This document shows positions 35,163-44,760 of a DNA stretch of 64,000 nucleotides, piece by piece. Source of the DNA: Maribacter sp. BPC-D8 (GTDB taxonomy: Bacteria; Bacteroidota; Bacteroidia; Flavobacteriales; Flavobacteriaceae); NCBI RefSeq assembly GCF_035207705.1, contig NZ_CP128187.1, forward strand, positions 1,488,001 through 1,552,000. Direction: 5' to 3'. A program made the position numbers and the translations under genes. Position 1 is the stretch's first letter. Every line of letters begins with the position of its first letter. A model generated the notes under the pieces. The model was not told the DNA's origin. It was given only the letters and a program-made list of their open reading frames with translations, and made no database searches.

Positions 35163-36065
35163 ATGACAAACAAAAAGCAGATATCAGCAGCGTTTCCTTT
35201 TGAGTCTAAATTTCAAGAAGTATTAGATTCTAAAATGCATTATGTAGATGAAGGAGATAAAAATTCAGAACATACTTTTTTACTAATACACGGTAATCCT
35301 ACATCCAGTTATTTATGGCGTAATATTATTCCGTATGTAAGTCCGTTAGGTCGTGTAGTTGTTCCAGATCTTATTGGAATGGGCAAATCTGACAAGCCAG
35401 ATATAGACTACACATTAAAAGATCACATTGCTTATTTAGATGCATTTGTTGAAAAGTTAGGGCTAAAAAACGTCATTCTAGTAATACAAGATTGGGGTTC
35501 TGGTTTAGGTTTCAATTATGCCAATCAGCATAGAGGAAATGTAAAAGGAATAGTGTTTTTTGAAGCTATGGTTCAAGTTTCTTATTGGAAAAATACGACT
35601 AAAGAGACTGAAACACTATTCAAAAAATTTCGTGACCCTGTAGAAGGACATGAAATGATCGTTAAAAACAACTTCTTTATTGAAGCTATGCTACCTATGA
35701 TGGCAGGCAGAGAATTAACTAAAGAAGAAATGGACCATTACCGAGCTCCTTATTTGGAAGAAAAGAGCCGTAAACCACTGTTTATGTGGCCAGGTCAAAT
35801 TTCGTTTGATGGTGTTCCAAAATTCACCACTGACATTGTTAATTCATATAATGAATACCACAAAAATTCAGACGTTCCTAAGTTGCTCTTTTATGCAGAA
35901 CCAGGACTCATAATTAACCGAAAATTAGGAGAACATATAGCTGAAACATGGAAAAATGTTACTGCAGTAGATTTAGGTGAAGGAAAGCATTATCTACAAG
36001 AATCACATCCACACGAAATTGGGGAAGGTATTGTAGATTGGTATAAAAAAATATTAAATAAATAA
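35163..36065 (+). CDS. dhaA: Cytosolic haloalkane dehalogenase (HLD-II-like)
   Basis: A 300-residue alpha/beta hydrolase without signal peptide. It carries the complete HLD-II pentad: N45 in HGNPTSSYLW, nucleophile D110 with W111 in IQDWGSG, acid E134 in FFEAM and the histidine of KHYLQESHP. It is thus the best candidate in this window for genuine haloalkane hydrolysis. The length matches the family. It is the third such hydrolase in one operon. Confidence 0.88.
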   Translation: MTNKKQISAAFPFESKFQEVLDSKMHYVDEGDKNSEHTFLLIHGNPTSSYLWRNIIPYVSPLGRVVVPDLIGMGKSDKPDIDYTLKDHIAYLDAFVEKLGLKNVILVIQDWGSGLGFNYANQHRGNVKGIVFFEAMVQVSYWKNTTKETETLFKKFRDPVEGHEMIVKNNFFIEAMLPMMAGRELTKEEMDHYRAPYLEEKSRKPLFMWPGQISFDGVPKFTTDIVNSYNEYHKNSDVPKLLFYAEPGLIINRKLGEHIAETWKNVTAVDLGEGKHYLQESHPHEIGEGIVDWYKKILNK

Positions 36066-36075
36066 AAAGATAAAA

Positions 36076-36513
36076 ATGAAAACCAATTTTAGTTTAAAAC
36101 AGTTTGCTATAATCACACTAATAACCAGTATTTGGATACATGTTTCAGAAGTTTTACGTGCTGTTTTATTAGTATTCCCTAGAATGCAATCCTTTTTTGA
36201 GGGTAAAATGGTAATAGGGCAAATGGAACTTGAAAATATGGTTATCTGGACCTTATGGGATACACTGTTAACCATTATATTGGTTTTCATTTTTTGGCTT
36301 TGTGCTAAAGCTTTTGGCAACACTACTAAGGCTATTTTTATAAGTGCAACAGTAACAGCTTGGGCAACTATCGGCATATTTTGGATAGCAACTGTTAATA
36401 CAGGTTTAGGAGAATGGTCTACAGGCATTTTGGCGATACTATTTGCTTGGATTGGTCTCTTAATTGGTGCATTTATAGCCTCTAAACTGTATAAGACTGG
36501 GCGTTGGGTTTAA
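36076..36513 (+). CDS. Four-TM membrane protein
   Basis: A 145-residue protein with four hydrophobic helices (about 10-30, 52-75, 83-105 and 113-137) separated by short loops. Family not recognised. It starts 10 bp after the third dehalogenase and ends the operon. A passive membrane role, perhaps import or export, is the only suggestion its position gives. Confidence 0.65.
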   Translation: MKTNFSLKQFAIITLITSIWIHVSEVLRAVLLVFPRMQSFFEGKMVIGQMELENMVIWTLWDTLLTIILVFIFWLCAKAFGNTTKAIFISATVTAWATIGIFWIATVNTGLGEWSTGILAILFAWIGLLIGAFIASKLYKTGRWV

Positions 36514-36559
36514 TTCAGGTCAAGCGACTAAAGATTGGTGTGATGTTCAGATGCCAACA

Positions 36560-36777
36560 AAAACCAGATCATTCATGCGTTGACCAGACCGAAGAATAAA
36601 GAAGCGACAACATTTTATTTTTCAGGTTATAAAAACAAAACTGACCGAGGAAATTGGATTGATGCGAATGAACATTTTTGGTGGTGGAAAAACTCGAAAG
36701 CAAAAAAGGAATTTGAATCAAGCATATTGAATAAAATTGAGCAAAAAATAAAAACTCAAGCGCTCAACACCGATTAA
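36560..36777 (+). pseudogene. Truncated 3' copy of the 28184-28651 gene
   Basis: From about 36560 the sequence matches 28430-28641 at roughly 90% identity and stays in frame to a stop at 36777, but the start codon, membrane segment and first half are missing. Upstream sequence (36514-36559) is unrelated. Together with the intact copy, it brackets the dehalogenase operon as a direct repeat. Confidence 0.8.
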
Positions 36778-36938
36778 AACATATTGCAGGCTATAGGGCT
36801 AAACAAAAAAGTCCGTGTAAGTTTATAATGCCGCGAATAAACTTAGCCTTCAAAATAAAAAACTAAACCAATCTTAACCAAGTACCAGTTTAATTAAATA
36901 ATAAAATTGAGCTCAAATTTTGACCGAAATAGCACAAA

Positions 36939-37280
36939 ATGAAGAAAAAAATAGTACTTGCCTTATTACTGATTACAACAGTTATTTCTGGTTGGCTAAT
37001 AATAGATAAATTAGACCTACTTGATATTCCATCAAATAAGAACGACCATTATGCCGCATTTGAAAAGCGAAAAATAGAATCAAGAACAGATATCAATGAC
37101 TTTGAAAAAGAACTATTAAAATCTGAAATTGATATTAATCGTAAGAACACAAAACAGAATTCAACCATAGCATATAATACTCAAATTATAGCGTTGATCA
37201 TCATAGGTATTCAAATAGTTGCATTTATACTTGTATTACTGATGCCGAAAAGCACACACAGTAGTATTAGAGGAGATTAA
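36939..37280 (+). CDS. Two-TM small membrane protein
   Basis: A 113-residue protein with an N-terminal hydrophobic segment (IVLALLLITTVISGWLII), a charged middle rich in Lys, Glu and Asp, and a C-terminal membrane segment (IIALIIIGIQIVAFILVLLM). No family recognised. It stands alone, between the truncated repeat copy and the long leader of the oxidoreductase gene. Confidence 0.55.
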   Translation: MKKKIVLALLLITTVISGWLIIDKLDLLDIPSNKNDHYAAFEKRKIESRTDINDFEKELLKSEIDINRKNTKQNSTIAYNTQIIALIIIGIQIVAFILVLLMPKSTHSSIRGD

Positions 37281-37749
37281 ACTGCTTTTTTGAATTAGTA
37301 TTATTAAAATCTAAACTAATAAATTAGCTCTCAGCACAAACCCCGTAAAGGGGTATTTAAACGTAATTTAGTAATTGAGATTATATTTTAGATGTAGTAT
37401 TAAATACACATCAAATAATGTACTACTCTAGCAAATTTGCACTGAAGTCTTTTTATAGATTTAAAATTTCGGCGAAACAACTTTCGAAATCCCCTATTGC
37501 ATTGCATGTGCTAAGTTGAGCAAATTTGCTGTTTCTAGGCAGATTTTTTACAATAGATATAAATCTAAAATGTACTGTTGACTTTAGGTCTAAAAGCAAA
37601 TATAAATGTATTTATAAGGGACTGTAAGCGGTTACTTGTATTAAGAAAACACTGTCATTTATTTTCTCCATTATTTATTAAATAATCTTAACTTCAAACC
37701 AACAACCAAAAACAAGAACCAAACAATTTTAAAACTTAGAACCAATACT
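37281..37749. promoter_or_regulatory. 469-bp leader rich in palindromes
   Basis: CCCC/GGGG at 37341-37353 forms a small hairpin after the upstream gene. GATGTAGTATT and AATACACATC form an inverted repeat at 37391-37412. The perfect palindrome GCAAATTTGC occurs twice, at 37431-37440 and 37520-37529, 89 bp apart. No coding frame is present. The repeats before a single long gene suggest operator sites for an unseen regulator. Confidence 0.45.
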
Positions 37750-39330
37750 ATGATTCAATCTTATAAAAAGAAGCCAGAATTACAAGAAAAGTATGATAGT
37801 ATTGTTATAGGCTCAGGAATGGGTGGTCTTGCTACTGCTGCAATTTTGGCAAAAGAAGGTCAGAAAGTTCTTGTATTAGAAAAGCATTACACTCCGGGTG
37901 GTTTTACACATGTTTTTAAGCGTAAAGGTTATGAATGGGATGTAGGCATACATTATATCGGAGAAATGCAGCGAGAAAGCAGTCTCTTAAAGAAGTTGTT
38001 TGACTACATCACTGACGGCGAATTAAAGTGGGCAGATATGGGTGATGTTTACGATCGGGTAATTATCGGAGATAAACATTATGATTTTGTAAAAGGAGCA
38101 AAAAATTTCAAAAAACAAATGATTGCTTATTTCCCAGAGGAAGAAAAAGCAATCAACAGCTATGTAGATTTAGTTTTTAAGGCAGTAAAAACAAGTAAAA
38201 ACTATTACATAAGCAAAGGCATAGCACCTGTTTGGAACACCCTATTTGGCAAATATCTTAAAAAGCCATTTTATAAATTTTCAGACAAAACAACTTACGA
38301 GGTTCTAAGTTCATTAACGAAGAACGAAACACTAATAAAGGTGTTGACCGCGCAGTATGGTGATTATGGTTTACCGCCAAAACAAAGTAGCTTTTCTATG
38401 CATGCTTCTGTAGTGCGTCATTATTTTGATGGTGGTAGTTTTCCGGTTGGTGGATCTTCTCAAATTGCAAAAAAAGTCGATCCCGTAATCGCAGCTTCTG
38501 GTGGTACCATTTTGGTAAGTGCAGATGTAGAAGAAGTTATTATTGAAAATAATAAGGCTGTTGGTGTGCGCATGAAAGATGGAAAAGTTTTTCATGCAGA
38601 TAACGTGGTTAGCAACGCAGGTGTAATGACAACTTACAATAAGTTATTGCCATCAGCTACAGTTAAAAAACATCAACTAACCGAACAATTACAAAAGGTA
38701 AACAGATCTGCAGCCCACGCCAGTTTATATATTGGTTTAGAAGGCACGCCCGAAGAACTTGGTATACCAAAAACCAATTATTGGGTCTACCCAAAAGACG
38801 GTGATCATGATACCTGCATTAACAACTATTTAGAAGATATGTCTCAACCTTTTCCGTTGGTATATCTTTCTTTTCCTTCAGCGAAAGATCCAGATTGGGC
38901 GAATCGCTACCCTACCAAAAGTACCATTGATGTAATTACATTGGTACCCTACGAAACATTCGAAGAATGGGAAGGCACACCATGGAAAAAAAGAGGCGCA
39001 GAATATGAGGCTAAAAAAGAAGAATTTGCAAAGCGATTATTAAAAGAAGTATACAAACAATTACCACAAGTTGAGGGTAAGGTAAATTGCTACGAATTAT
39101 CTACTCCCCTAACTACACAGCATTTTATAAATTATGAAAAAGGGGAGATTTACGGTTTAGATCACACTCCCGCTCGATATAGACAACCATTTCTTAAACC
39201 TAAAACTCCCATCAAGAACTTTTATTTAACGGGACAAGATATTGTAACCGCAGGGGTTGGTGGTGCACTTTTTTCTGGCGTTTTAACTACCATGGCAATT
39301 ACTGGTAAGAATATATTGAAAAAGGTTTAA
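37750..39330 (+). CDS. FAD-dependent oxidoreductase, retinol-saturase/phytoene-desaturase type
   Basis: A 526-residue flavoprotein. The FAD loop is VIGSGMGGLATAA (19-31), with LVLEKHYTPGGFTHVF just after, the form seen in all-trans-retinol 13,14-reductase (RetSat) and related carotenoid enzymes. The C-terminus has FYLTGQDIVTAGVGGALFSGVL, the second FAD contact. Length fits the family. No other carotenoid gene is adjacent, so the double bond it acts on is unknown. Its long palindromic leader points to specific regulation. Confidence 0.85.
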   Translation: MIQSYKKKPELQEKYDSIVIGSGMGGLATAAILAKEGQKVLVLEKHYTPGGFTHVFKRKGYEWDVGIHYIGEMQRESSLLKKLFDYITDGELKWADMGDVYDRVIIGDKHYDFVKGAKNFKKQMIAYFPEEEKAINSYVDLVFKAVKTSKNYYISKGIAPVWNTLFGKYLKKPFYKFSDKTTYEVLSSLTKNETLIKVLTAQYGDYGLPPKQSSFSMHASVVRHYFDGGSFPVGGSSQIAKKVDPVIAASGGTILVSADVEEVIIENNKAVGVRMKDGKVFHADNVVSNAGVMTTYNKLLPSATVKKHQLTEQLQKVNRSAAHASLYIGLEGTPEELGIPKTNYWVYPKDGDHDTCINNYLEDMSQPFPLVYLSFPSAKDPDWANRYPTKSTIDVITLVPYETFEEWEGTPWKKRGAEYEAKKEEFAKRLLKEVYKQLPQVEGKVNCYELSTPLTTQHFINYEKGEIYGLDHTPARYRQPFLKPKTPIKNFYLTGQDIVTAGVGGALFSGVLTTMAITGKNILKKV

Positions 39331-39340
39331 AAAACAGCAA

Positions 39341-39388
39341 AGGGATTAATACGTATCATTTAGATTGTAATTAGCGCCATTAATCCCT
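39341..39388. terminator. Long-loop hairpin after the oxidoreductase gene
   Basis: AGGGATTAAT (39341-39350) pairs perfectly with ATTAATCCCT (39379-39388) around a 28-nt loop. There is no T-run, so it may be an RNA stabiliser or weak terminator, or an operator for the next gene at 39412. Confidence 0.4.
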
Positions 39389-39411
39389 CGTAAACAATCA
39401 ACACATTAATA

Positions 39412-39822
39412 ATGGCAGTTTATTTAAAAACTAGTAATCACTTATTTGAAATAGGAACAGGAGATTTCTTTATATCATTTTTCGATACCATTGAATACCG
39501 GTTAACATCAGGTTCTGAAACGAATAAATACCCTATAATTTTAAATGATTTATATAATGGTCATCTCACATTTGAGAATTTAGAAAAAGCTGAAATAGAA
39601 TTGAAGGACATTCAAGAAAGATTGAAAAAATTTAAACCTTCAGAAGTTATTTGGGATAAAAATGACTTAACTAAAATACCCCCTTGGGGAGACAATATCA
39701 GCGACAACATAACTGACTTATCTAACTACTATGTTACATCTGGCGGTAAAGATTTAATTGAAGTTATTTTTACTGCTATCACGACAGCTAAGTTGAAAAA
39801 AAGCGGAATTACCATTCAATAA
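39412..39822 (+). CDS. Imm70-like immunity protein
   Basis: A 136-residue soluble protein. The opening YLKTSNHLFEIGTGDFFISFF, the central NDLYNGHLTFENLEKAEIEL and PPWGDNIS followed by TDLSNYYVTSGGKDL match what I recall of Imm70 immunity proteins of polymorphic toxin systems. No cognate toxin is adjacent, so it is an orphan that could protect against toxins of competing strains. Family assignment is from memory. Confidence 0.68.
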   Translation: MAVYLKTSNHLFEIGTGDFFISFFDTIEYRLTSGSETNKYPIILNDLYNGHLTFENLEKAEIELKDIQERLKKFKPSEVIWDKNDLTKIPPWGDNISDNITDLSNYYVTSGGKDLIEVIFTAITTAKLKKSGITIQ

Positions 39823-40062
39823 CCGCTACTCAAAAAAGCTTAGCGTTATTTCTGCACTTGGTATTTTAGATATATGCTATTCTAATATACTAGGAAGGCA
39901 AGATAGATCTATACGTATGTTTAGCGAATGCAACAATTATTCTAAAATGATTGTATTAAGGATTAAATAAATATATTAAAATAAAGTTATTTAATAGCGG
40001 ACTGCAGAACGTAAGCTAAGGCTTGCAAACTACTACCCTACTCAACCATGTAATCAATTGTA

Positions 40063-41106
40063 ATGAAAAAATATAAAATAATGATATTCATAATTATCGG
40101 ACTTCTATTTTTCGTTCAGCAATGTACCAGTATTAATCTGCTACCCAGTTTTGTTTCTAATGAGAATAACTACAAGTATTTAAGTACAGGTGTCAGTTCT
40201 GAAAATTACGTAATCGACTCAATTACAGATAAAACATACTTATATATTACCTATGACACCATCAACAATTATTTTATTGTAGATGATGGATATCAGCAAA
40301 TAAAAATAAGCACTAACGGTAGTATACTATTCAAAACGTCAGACAAAACAGCCGAAATGCCATTTAAAACACATTATGTATTTGGTGACAGTACCGTCTA
40401 TGATTTTTCACAAAATAAAATAGAGCCTGAATCTTACTTCAAAAGAATAAATGCTGATACAGAAAAATTAGAAAAAAAATGGATTACCATTTTTGAAGAG
40501 TTTTACAATCAAGCTTCTACAGTAGTTTATGGTAATAATGATATCATCTATTTAAAAATTAATGAAGGCTGGGTGGCACTGCACACCTCTGAAAATTATT
40601 ATTTGGAGGGTGACAATAGTAGCGAACGAACTTTCGAAAATTATCCTGCAAAGTATAATCAACTTATTTTTCTAAAAGACACCAAATCTAATACCTATTC
40701 TGACTGGATGTCTCACTCGGGTTCTAGCATTGACAGAAAGTATAATGACTATGATTTTGAGCATTCTAATTATCCTGAAAATGAGTTTAATTACCAAAAT
40801 AATAAGATTAAAAAGATTGGTTCAAAAAAAACGGAATCATCCTCAACATTTGCATACACACCCATAATCGCTCAATTTTTAGCTGTTGGTTATTATAAAT
40901 TACAAAAAGGTGATGAATATGTTCGATTTAAAGAAGATGCCGTTAAGTTTCCGTTTTGGTTTTTTCAATCAGACGGGTATTTAAATAATTATACACTTCC
41001 TGAACAGTTTAGGGCAGAAACAGAAGTGTCTTTTATTCGGTATTCATATCCCACAAATGCAAACAAGAGTAAAAGTGAAGGACTTTATTTAGTTAAAAGA
41101 AAATAA
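40063..41106 (+). CDS. Hypothetical lipoprotein-like secreted protein
   Basis: A 347-residue protein with a hydrophobic N-terminus (IMIFIIIGLLFFVQQC) where C21 could be lipidated, though the -1 to -3 residues (VQQ) are not a classical lipobox. The remainder is beta-rich, with many Tyr/Ser/Asn and a low-complexity stretch near 215-245. No domain recognised. It is monocistronic, with gaps of over 200 bp on both sides. Confidence 0.55.
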   Translation: MKKYKIMIFIIIGLLFFVQQCTSINLLPSFVSNENNYKYLSTGVSSENYVIDSITDKTYLYITYDTINNYFIVDDGYQQIKISTNGSILFKTSDKTAEMPFKTHYVFGDSTVYDFSQNKIEPESYFKRINADTEKLEKKWITIFEEFYNQASTVVYGNNDIIYLKINEGWVALHTSENYYLEGDNSSERTFENYPAKYNQLIFLKDTKSNTYSDWMSHSGSSIDRKYNDYDFEHSNYPENEFNYQNNKIKKIGSKKTESSSTFAYTPIIAQFLAVGYYKLQKGDEYVRFKEDAVKFPFWFFQSDGYLNNYTLPEQFRAETEVSFIRYSYPTNANKSKSEGLYLVKRK

Positions 41107-41398
41107 CTGATTAGCACCAAGTATACACATCATAAGAACTACGCGTCATAAATAATAATTATACAAAGACAAATAAAGTTTCAACAAAACAAAAAACGTA
41201 CATATCTAAGCCTTTATAGCCAATTTCAATATTCGAAAGCATTACTCTTCAGCTATCTCAAAACATATCACTTAAATGGACCAAAAAGCAATTAAAATTC
41301 TACTAAAAACATTTAAAACTTCATACAATCTTCACATACCCCTACCCTACTAAACTGTTGAAATATTGTAAATTACCTGAAATAAACACAGACCAAAA

Positions 41399-42541
41399 AT
41401 GAAGAAGTTCTATTTTACATTCTTAGCTATTTTCTCTTTAACGCTCTCCGCCCATTCTCAAACGATAGATACGCTAGTAAATGTTGGCGGCTTTAACATG
41501 CATTTCAATATAATGAAAGGTGTCGGAACTCCTATTCTTTTTGAAGCTGGTGGTGGCAATGACAGTTCTGTTTGGACTCCTATTTTAGAAAGAATACATA
41601 AAGTTACTGGTACTACATTAATTACCTATGACCGATCAGGGTTTGGACAGAGTGAATTGAATTCAGTATTAAAAAATGATTCAGATTTCGGAATTGAAAA
41701 CGGAATTAAAGAATTGGAAACCGGACTTGCAAAATTAGGGTACAGTGATGATATTATTTTGGTATCCCATTCCTATGGCGGACTATACAATCTAGTATAC
41801 GCAAGTAAACATCCGAAAAAAGTTAAAGCGATTGTTTTAATAGATGCTACGCTCAGTGATTTCTGGAATGAAGATTTCTTAGCGATGAGAGACATGTTTG
41901 TTGACATAAACACCATACCAAAGGGTACTGGCGATTATTACTTAAATTTCAATTACAATGAAATTATGCGTTCATTAAGAAACACGCAGTTTCCTAAAAA
42001 CATTCCTGTTACAAATATTTTTCCAGATAAATCTGCTCCAGTATATCCTGAAGAATATGCTAATAGATGGAAAAAAGTCCATGTAGATTTAGGCACACAA
42101 AACAATAATGTAACTAACATTATAGCTGAAAGTAGCAGTCATGCTATATTTAATGATAACCCCGCTTTAGTTATTAACGCCATTATTAATGCCTATTCAG
42201 AAACATTAAATAAAGATGAACAAAATGTAGTATTGCAAAAGGCATTGGAAAATGCTATTGAGTTATCAATTGAAACTAAGGTTCATAATCGTTCAGAACA
42301 TGATTTAAATACCTTAGGATATTCATTTTTACAAACCCAAGAATTAGACAAAGCTCTAGACATATTTAAAACAACTACCCTATTATTTCCTGAAAGTGCC
42401 AATGCTTATGATAGTTATGGTGAAGCTTTATTGATGGCAGATAAAAAAACAAAAGCCATTGAAATGTATGAAAAATCTATAGCATTAAATCCTGATAATG
42501 AACATGGAAAAGAGGTGTTGCTGAAATTGAAAAAAGAATAA
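41399..42541 (+). CDS. Secreted alpha/beta hydrolase with C-terminal TPR-like helices
   Basis: A 380-residue protein with a signal peptide ending SAHSQ near 21. Residues about 25-265 are an alpha/beta hydrolase: oxyanion region FEAGGGND, nucleophile S125 in VSHSYGG and a late histidine in ESSSHAIF. Residues about 290-378 hold TPR-like pairs (ALDIFKTTTLLFPESANAYDSYGEALL, KAIEMYEKSIALNPDN). The TPR tail probably binds a partner. The substrate is unknown. Confidence 0.82.
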   Translation: MKKFYFTFLAIFSLTLSAHSQTIDTLVNVGGFNMHFNIMKGVGTPILFEAGGGNDSSVWTPILERIHKVTGTTLITYDRSGFGQSELNSVLKNDSDFGIENGIKELETGLAKLGYSDDIILVSHSYGGLYNLVYASKHPKKVKAIVLIDATLSDFWNEDFLAMRDMFVDINTIPKGTGDYYLNFNYNEIMRSLRNTQFPKNIPVTNIFPDKSAPVYPEEYANRWKKVHVDLGTQNNNVTNIIAESSSHAIFNDNPALVINAIINAYSETLNKDEQNVVLQKALENAIELSIETKVHNRSEHDLNTLGYSFLQTQELDKALDIFKTTTLLFPESANAYDSYGEALLMADKKTKAIEMYEKSIALNPDNEHGKEVLLKLKKE

Positions 42542-42574
42542 TATTCATACTTAATTAAACAAGAACTATAGACT

Positions 42575-43261
42575 ATGATAAGAGATTTACAAATTGATTT
42601 TCAATGTTTGGTATATCAATCTGGTTATCCTCAAGAAATAGTAAAAAAAGCTAACGTTAGCTCTAATTTAATTCAAGAACTGTTTTTACGGCTTCTACTT
42701 GAATCAAAGAAAAAAATAGGTGGTAAAATTATGAAGGTTTGTATCTCACTAACAAAAGACGAGAAACAAATAAACTTCTGTTGTTCTGATGACATATATG
42801 ATGTTGCTGTTGTTTTTTTAGAATTACCATTTAAAGATCTAAATCAGTATTTTGCATTGTCTAGCTACGAAAAATCAGACTTTTTATTGAAATGTATTGT
42901 AAAAACATTTCAAGAATTAAGTAAAAAAACTGATACAATAGATTTAAATCTTATTAATTCAATCGCCTTAAAATGTAAAGAAGATAAATTTGAAAATCAT
43001 TATTATTTCGGGAAATTAAAAAGTGCTAAAAATAGAAAACATAAAGCTGGGTTGAAGGTTGAGCACGAAATGGACACCTTAAAGCTTTACATTGATATTT
43101 TAGATAAGGAAGAGAATCTAATAAAAAGGGAGCTCATAATTGAAACAGAACCAATATACCCTAAATATTATCCTTCTTTAGGTGGTGTAAAATGGACCGA
43201 CAATGAAACTGTAGAAATGTTTAATCGTAAGAGAGAAATATTAAAAACTTTATCAATCTGA
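42575..43261 (+). CDS. Hypothetical soluble protein
   Basis: A 228-residue cytosolic protein, helical at the N-terminus and beta-rich later, with Cys-containing segments (VCISLT, FCCSDDIYD) but no pattern that suggests a metal site. Family not recognised. It begins 33 bp after the hydrolase gene on the same strand, so the two could be co-transcribed. Confidence 0.55.
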   Translation: MIRDLQIDFQCLVYQSGYPQEIVKKANVSSNLIQELFLRLLLESKKKIGGKIMKVCISLTKDEKQINFCCSDDIYDVAVVFLELPFKDLNQYFALSSYEKSDFLLKCIVKTFQELSKKTDTIDLNLINSIALKCKEDKFENHYYFGKLKSAKNRKHKAGLKVEHEMDTLKLYIDILDKEENLIKRELIIETEPIYPKYYPSLGGVKWTDNETVEMFNRKREILKTLSI

Positions 43262-43399
43262 ATTCTCTAAAATACGAATACCATTGCAACGTTATTTAAA
43301 AGCATCAGTTTAATGCTAAATCAAAAATTAACAGCTATTAATTCATTTCGTATATCACACAAGTTGTCCGTATTTATAAAAAAATACAACCAATAAAAA

Positions 43400-43936
43400 A
43401 TGACTTTACAAGAACTTACTCTTCTAATTTATGAGAATACTATTTCTGACTTAACCGTACATAAAAATAACGGAGTTAACTTTTGCACTCATGATTCTTA
43501 TGATAAAGGCAATCTACTCATATCCTATGCTGGGTACGGCTATCAAGAACATTACACACAAACCGAAATGACCAATTTTCTTTTAGAATGTGGTTTTAAT
43601 ATAGATGATAAACTAAACGCAAGAGCTAATGGTCGGTCTGCATTACATTGTGCAGTAGCGAACGGTCATTTTGAGATTGTAAAAGTGCTTATTGAAAATG
43701 GAGCTTTGGTAGAAATAAAAGATAAGAACGGTAATACACCATTATGGAATGCAGTTATGATGTGTAGAGGAAATGAACAGCAAAAAGAAATTATTAAATA
43801 TCTGGTATCTAAAGGTAGTTCTGTAGACACAAAGAATAATCACGATTTATCACCTAGAGATATTATAAACCGTATCGGAGAAGGTATTGATAACAACCAA
43901 AACAAAAAAGAATGGGACTTAAGATTTTTACTTTAA
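43400..43936 (+). CDS. Ankyrin-repeat protein
   Basis: A 178-residue soluble protein. Two to three ankyrin repeats are visible: ARANGRSALHCAVANGHFEIVKVLIENGA, then KDKNGNTPLWNAVM with IIKYLVSKGS, then NNHDLSPRDI. Such short ankyrin proteins act as binding modules and are frequent in toxin-immunity gene sets. A possible gene remnant follows directly after the stop. Confidence 0.82.
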   Translation: MTLQELTLLIYENTISDLTVHKNNGVNFCTHDSYDKGNLLISYAGYGYQEHYTQTEMTNFLLECGFNIDDKLNARANGRSALHCAVANGHFEIVKVLIENGALVEIKDKNGNTPLWNAVMMCRGNEQQKEIIKYLVSKGSSVDTKNNHDLSPRDIINRIGEGIDNNQNKKEWDLRFLL

Positions 43937-44071
43937 CATAAAAAGTTAGTTAAATTTCAATTCTTAGGAATATGTTTTTACTATTGTAGGTTTCCTGGTA
44001 TTACATATGATGAAAATAATGACTATCAATCTTTTTTCGATAAGGTAAAACCGCTGTTGAAAAAAATATAA
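43937..44071 (+). pseudogene. Possible gene remnant after the ankyrin gene
   Basis: The frame is open from the ankyrin stop to TAA 44069-44071 with no start codon, and its last residues (FPGITYDENNDYQSFFDKVK) look like a real protein C-terminus. It is probably the tail of a lost small protein; a chance open frame is the alternative. Confidence 0.3.
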
Positions 44072-44100
44072 GAAAACGAAATTCTAAATACTTAAAAAAT

Positions 44101-44670
44101 ATGGGTCTATTTGATTTTTTAAAAAAGAGCGACAAAAAACAAGAAACTGTTCAATTACAATCTAAAAAAGAAGCGAACATTGCAAAAATCAAGCAATACA
44201 TTAACATACCAGAGTCAATAGCAGATAAAGTAGCAGACATCGACAAGATCACTACTAATAAAGATTTAGATGTGGAGTCTCGAGTTAAAGAGCTTATGAA
44301 AATTTATGAATCGCTAACTGATGACCAAAAAAGAACTAGAGAAGGCAGGTATGTAATAGTACATATTGCAGAAGTATGTTTTTCTGAAAGATGGATCGAA
44401 GATGCTTTTGATAATTTCAATTTTGCAATGCAATTTAAAGACACTGTGGGTAATCCGTTTTTACACCTTAGACTAGGGCAATTAAACTATTTGGCGCAGA
44501 ACAAAGACAAAATGCATGATGAGTTAAGCAGAGCGCTTATTATGGACGGAGAAGCTATTTTCAAAGATGAGGACCCAAAACTTATTGAAATGGTAAAAAG
44601 TGTTTTAGAAGAACCCGAAGATGGCTCTTGGGCTGAGTACGAAGGTCAAGATTGGGCTATAACTAAATAA
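44101..44670 (+). CDS. Hypothetical soluble helical protein
   Basis: A 189-residue protein opening MGLFDFLKK, a pattern common in small bacterial proteins, followed by a lysine-rich stretch and TPR-like helices (RWIEDAFDNFNFAMQFKDT, HLRLGQLNYLAQNKDKMHDELSRAL). The acidic C-terminus EYEGQDWAITK is unusual. Family not recognised. It resembles immunity-type proteins in size and in the company it keeps. Confidence 0.55.
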   Translation: MGLFDFLKKSDKKQETVQLQSKKEANIAKIKQYINIPESIADKVADIDKITTNKDLDVESRVKELMKIYESLTDDQKRTREGRYVIVHIAEVCFSERWIEDAFDNFNFAMQFKDTVGNPFLHLRLGQLNYLAQNKDKMHDELSRALIMDGEAIFKDEDPKLIEMVKSVLEEPEDGSWAEYEGQDWAITK

Positions 44671-44760
44671 TAAACGCCCACTACCCCATTAAGTATGAAT
44701 TAGGTTAATGTTCGTTTTATACCTGGTCATATTACACGGTTTTTTAATGACATAATAATT

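Noticed and set aside
41276..41353. 25-codon frame MDQKAIKILLKTFKTSYN... before the hydrolase gene
   Set aside because: Too short and without context; possibly a stub of a lost gene.
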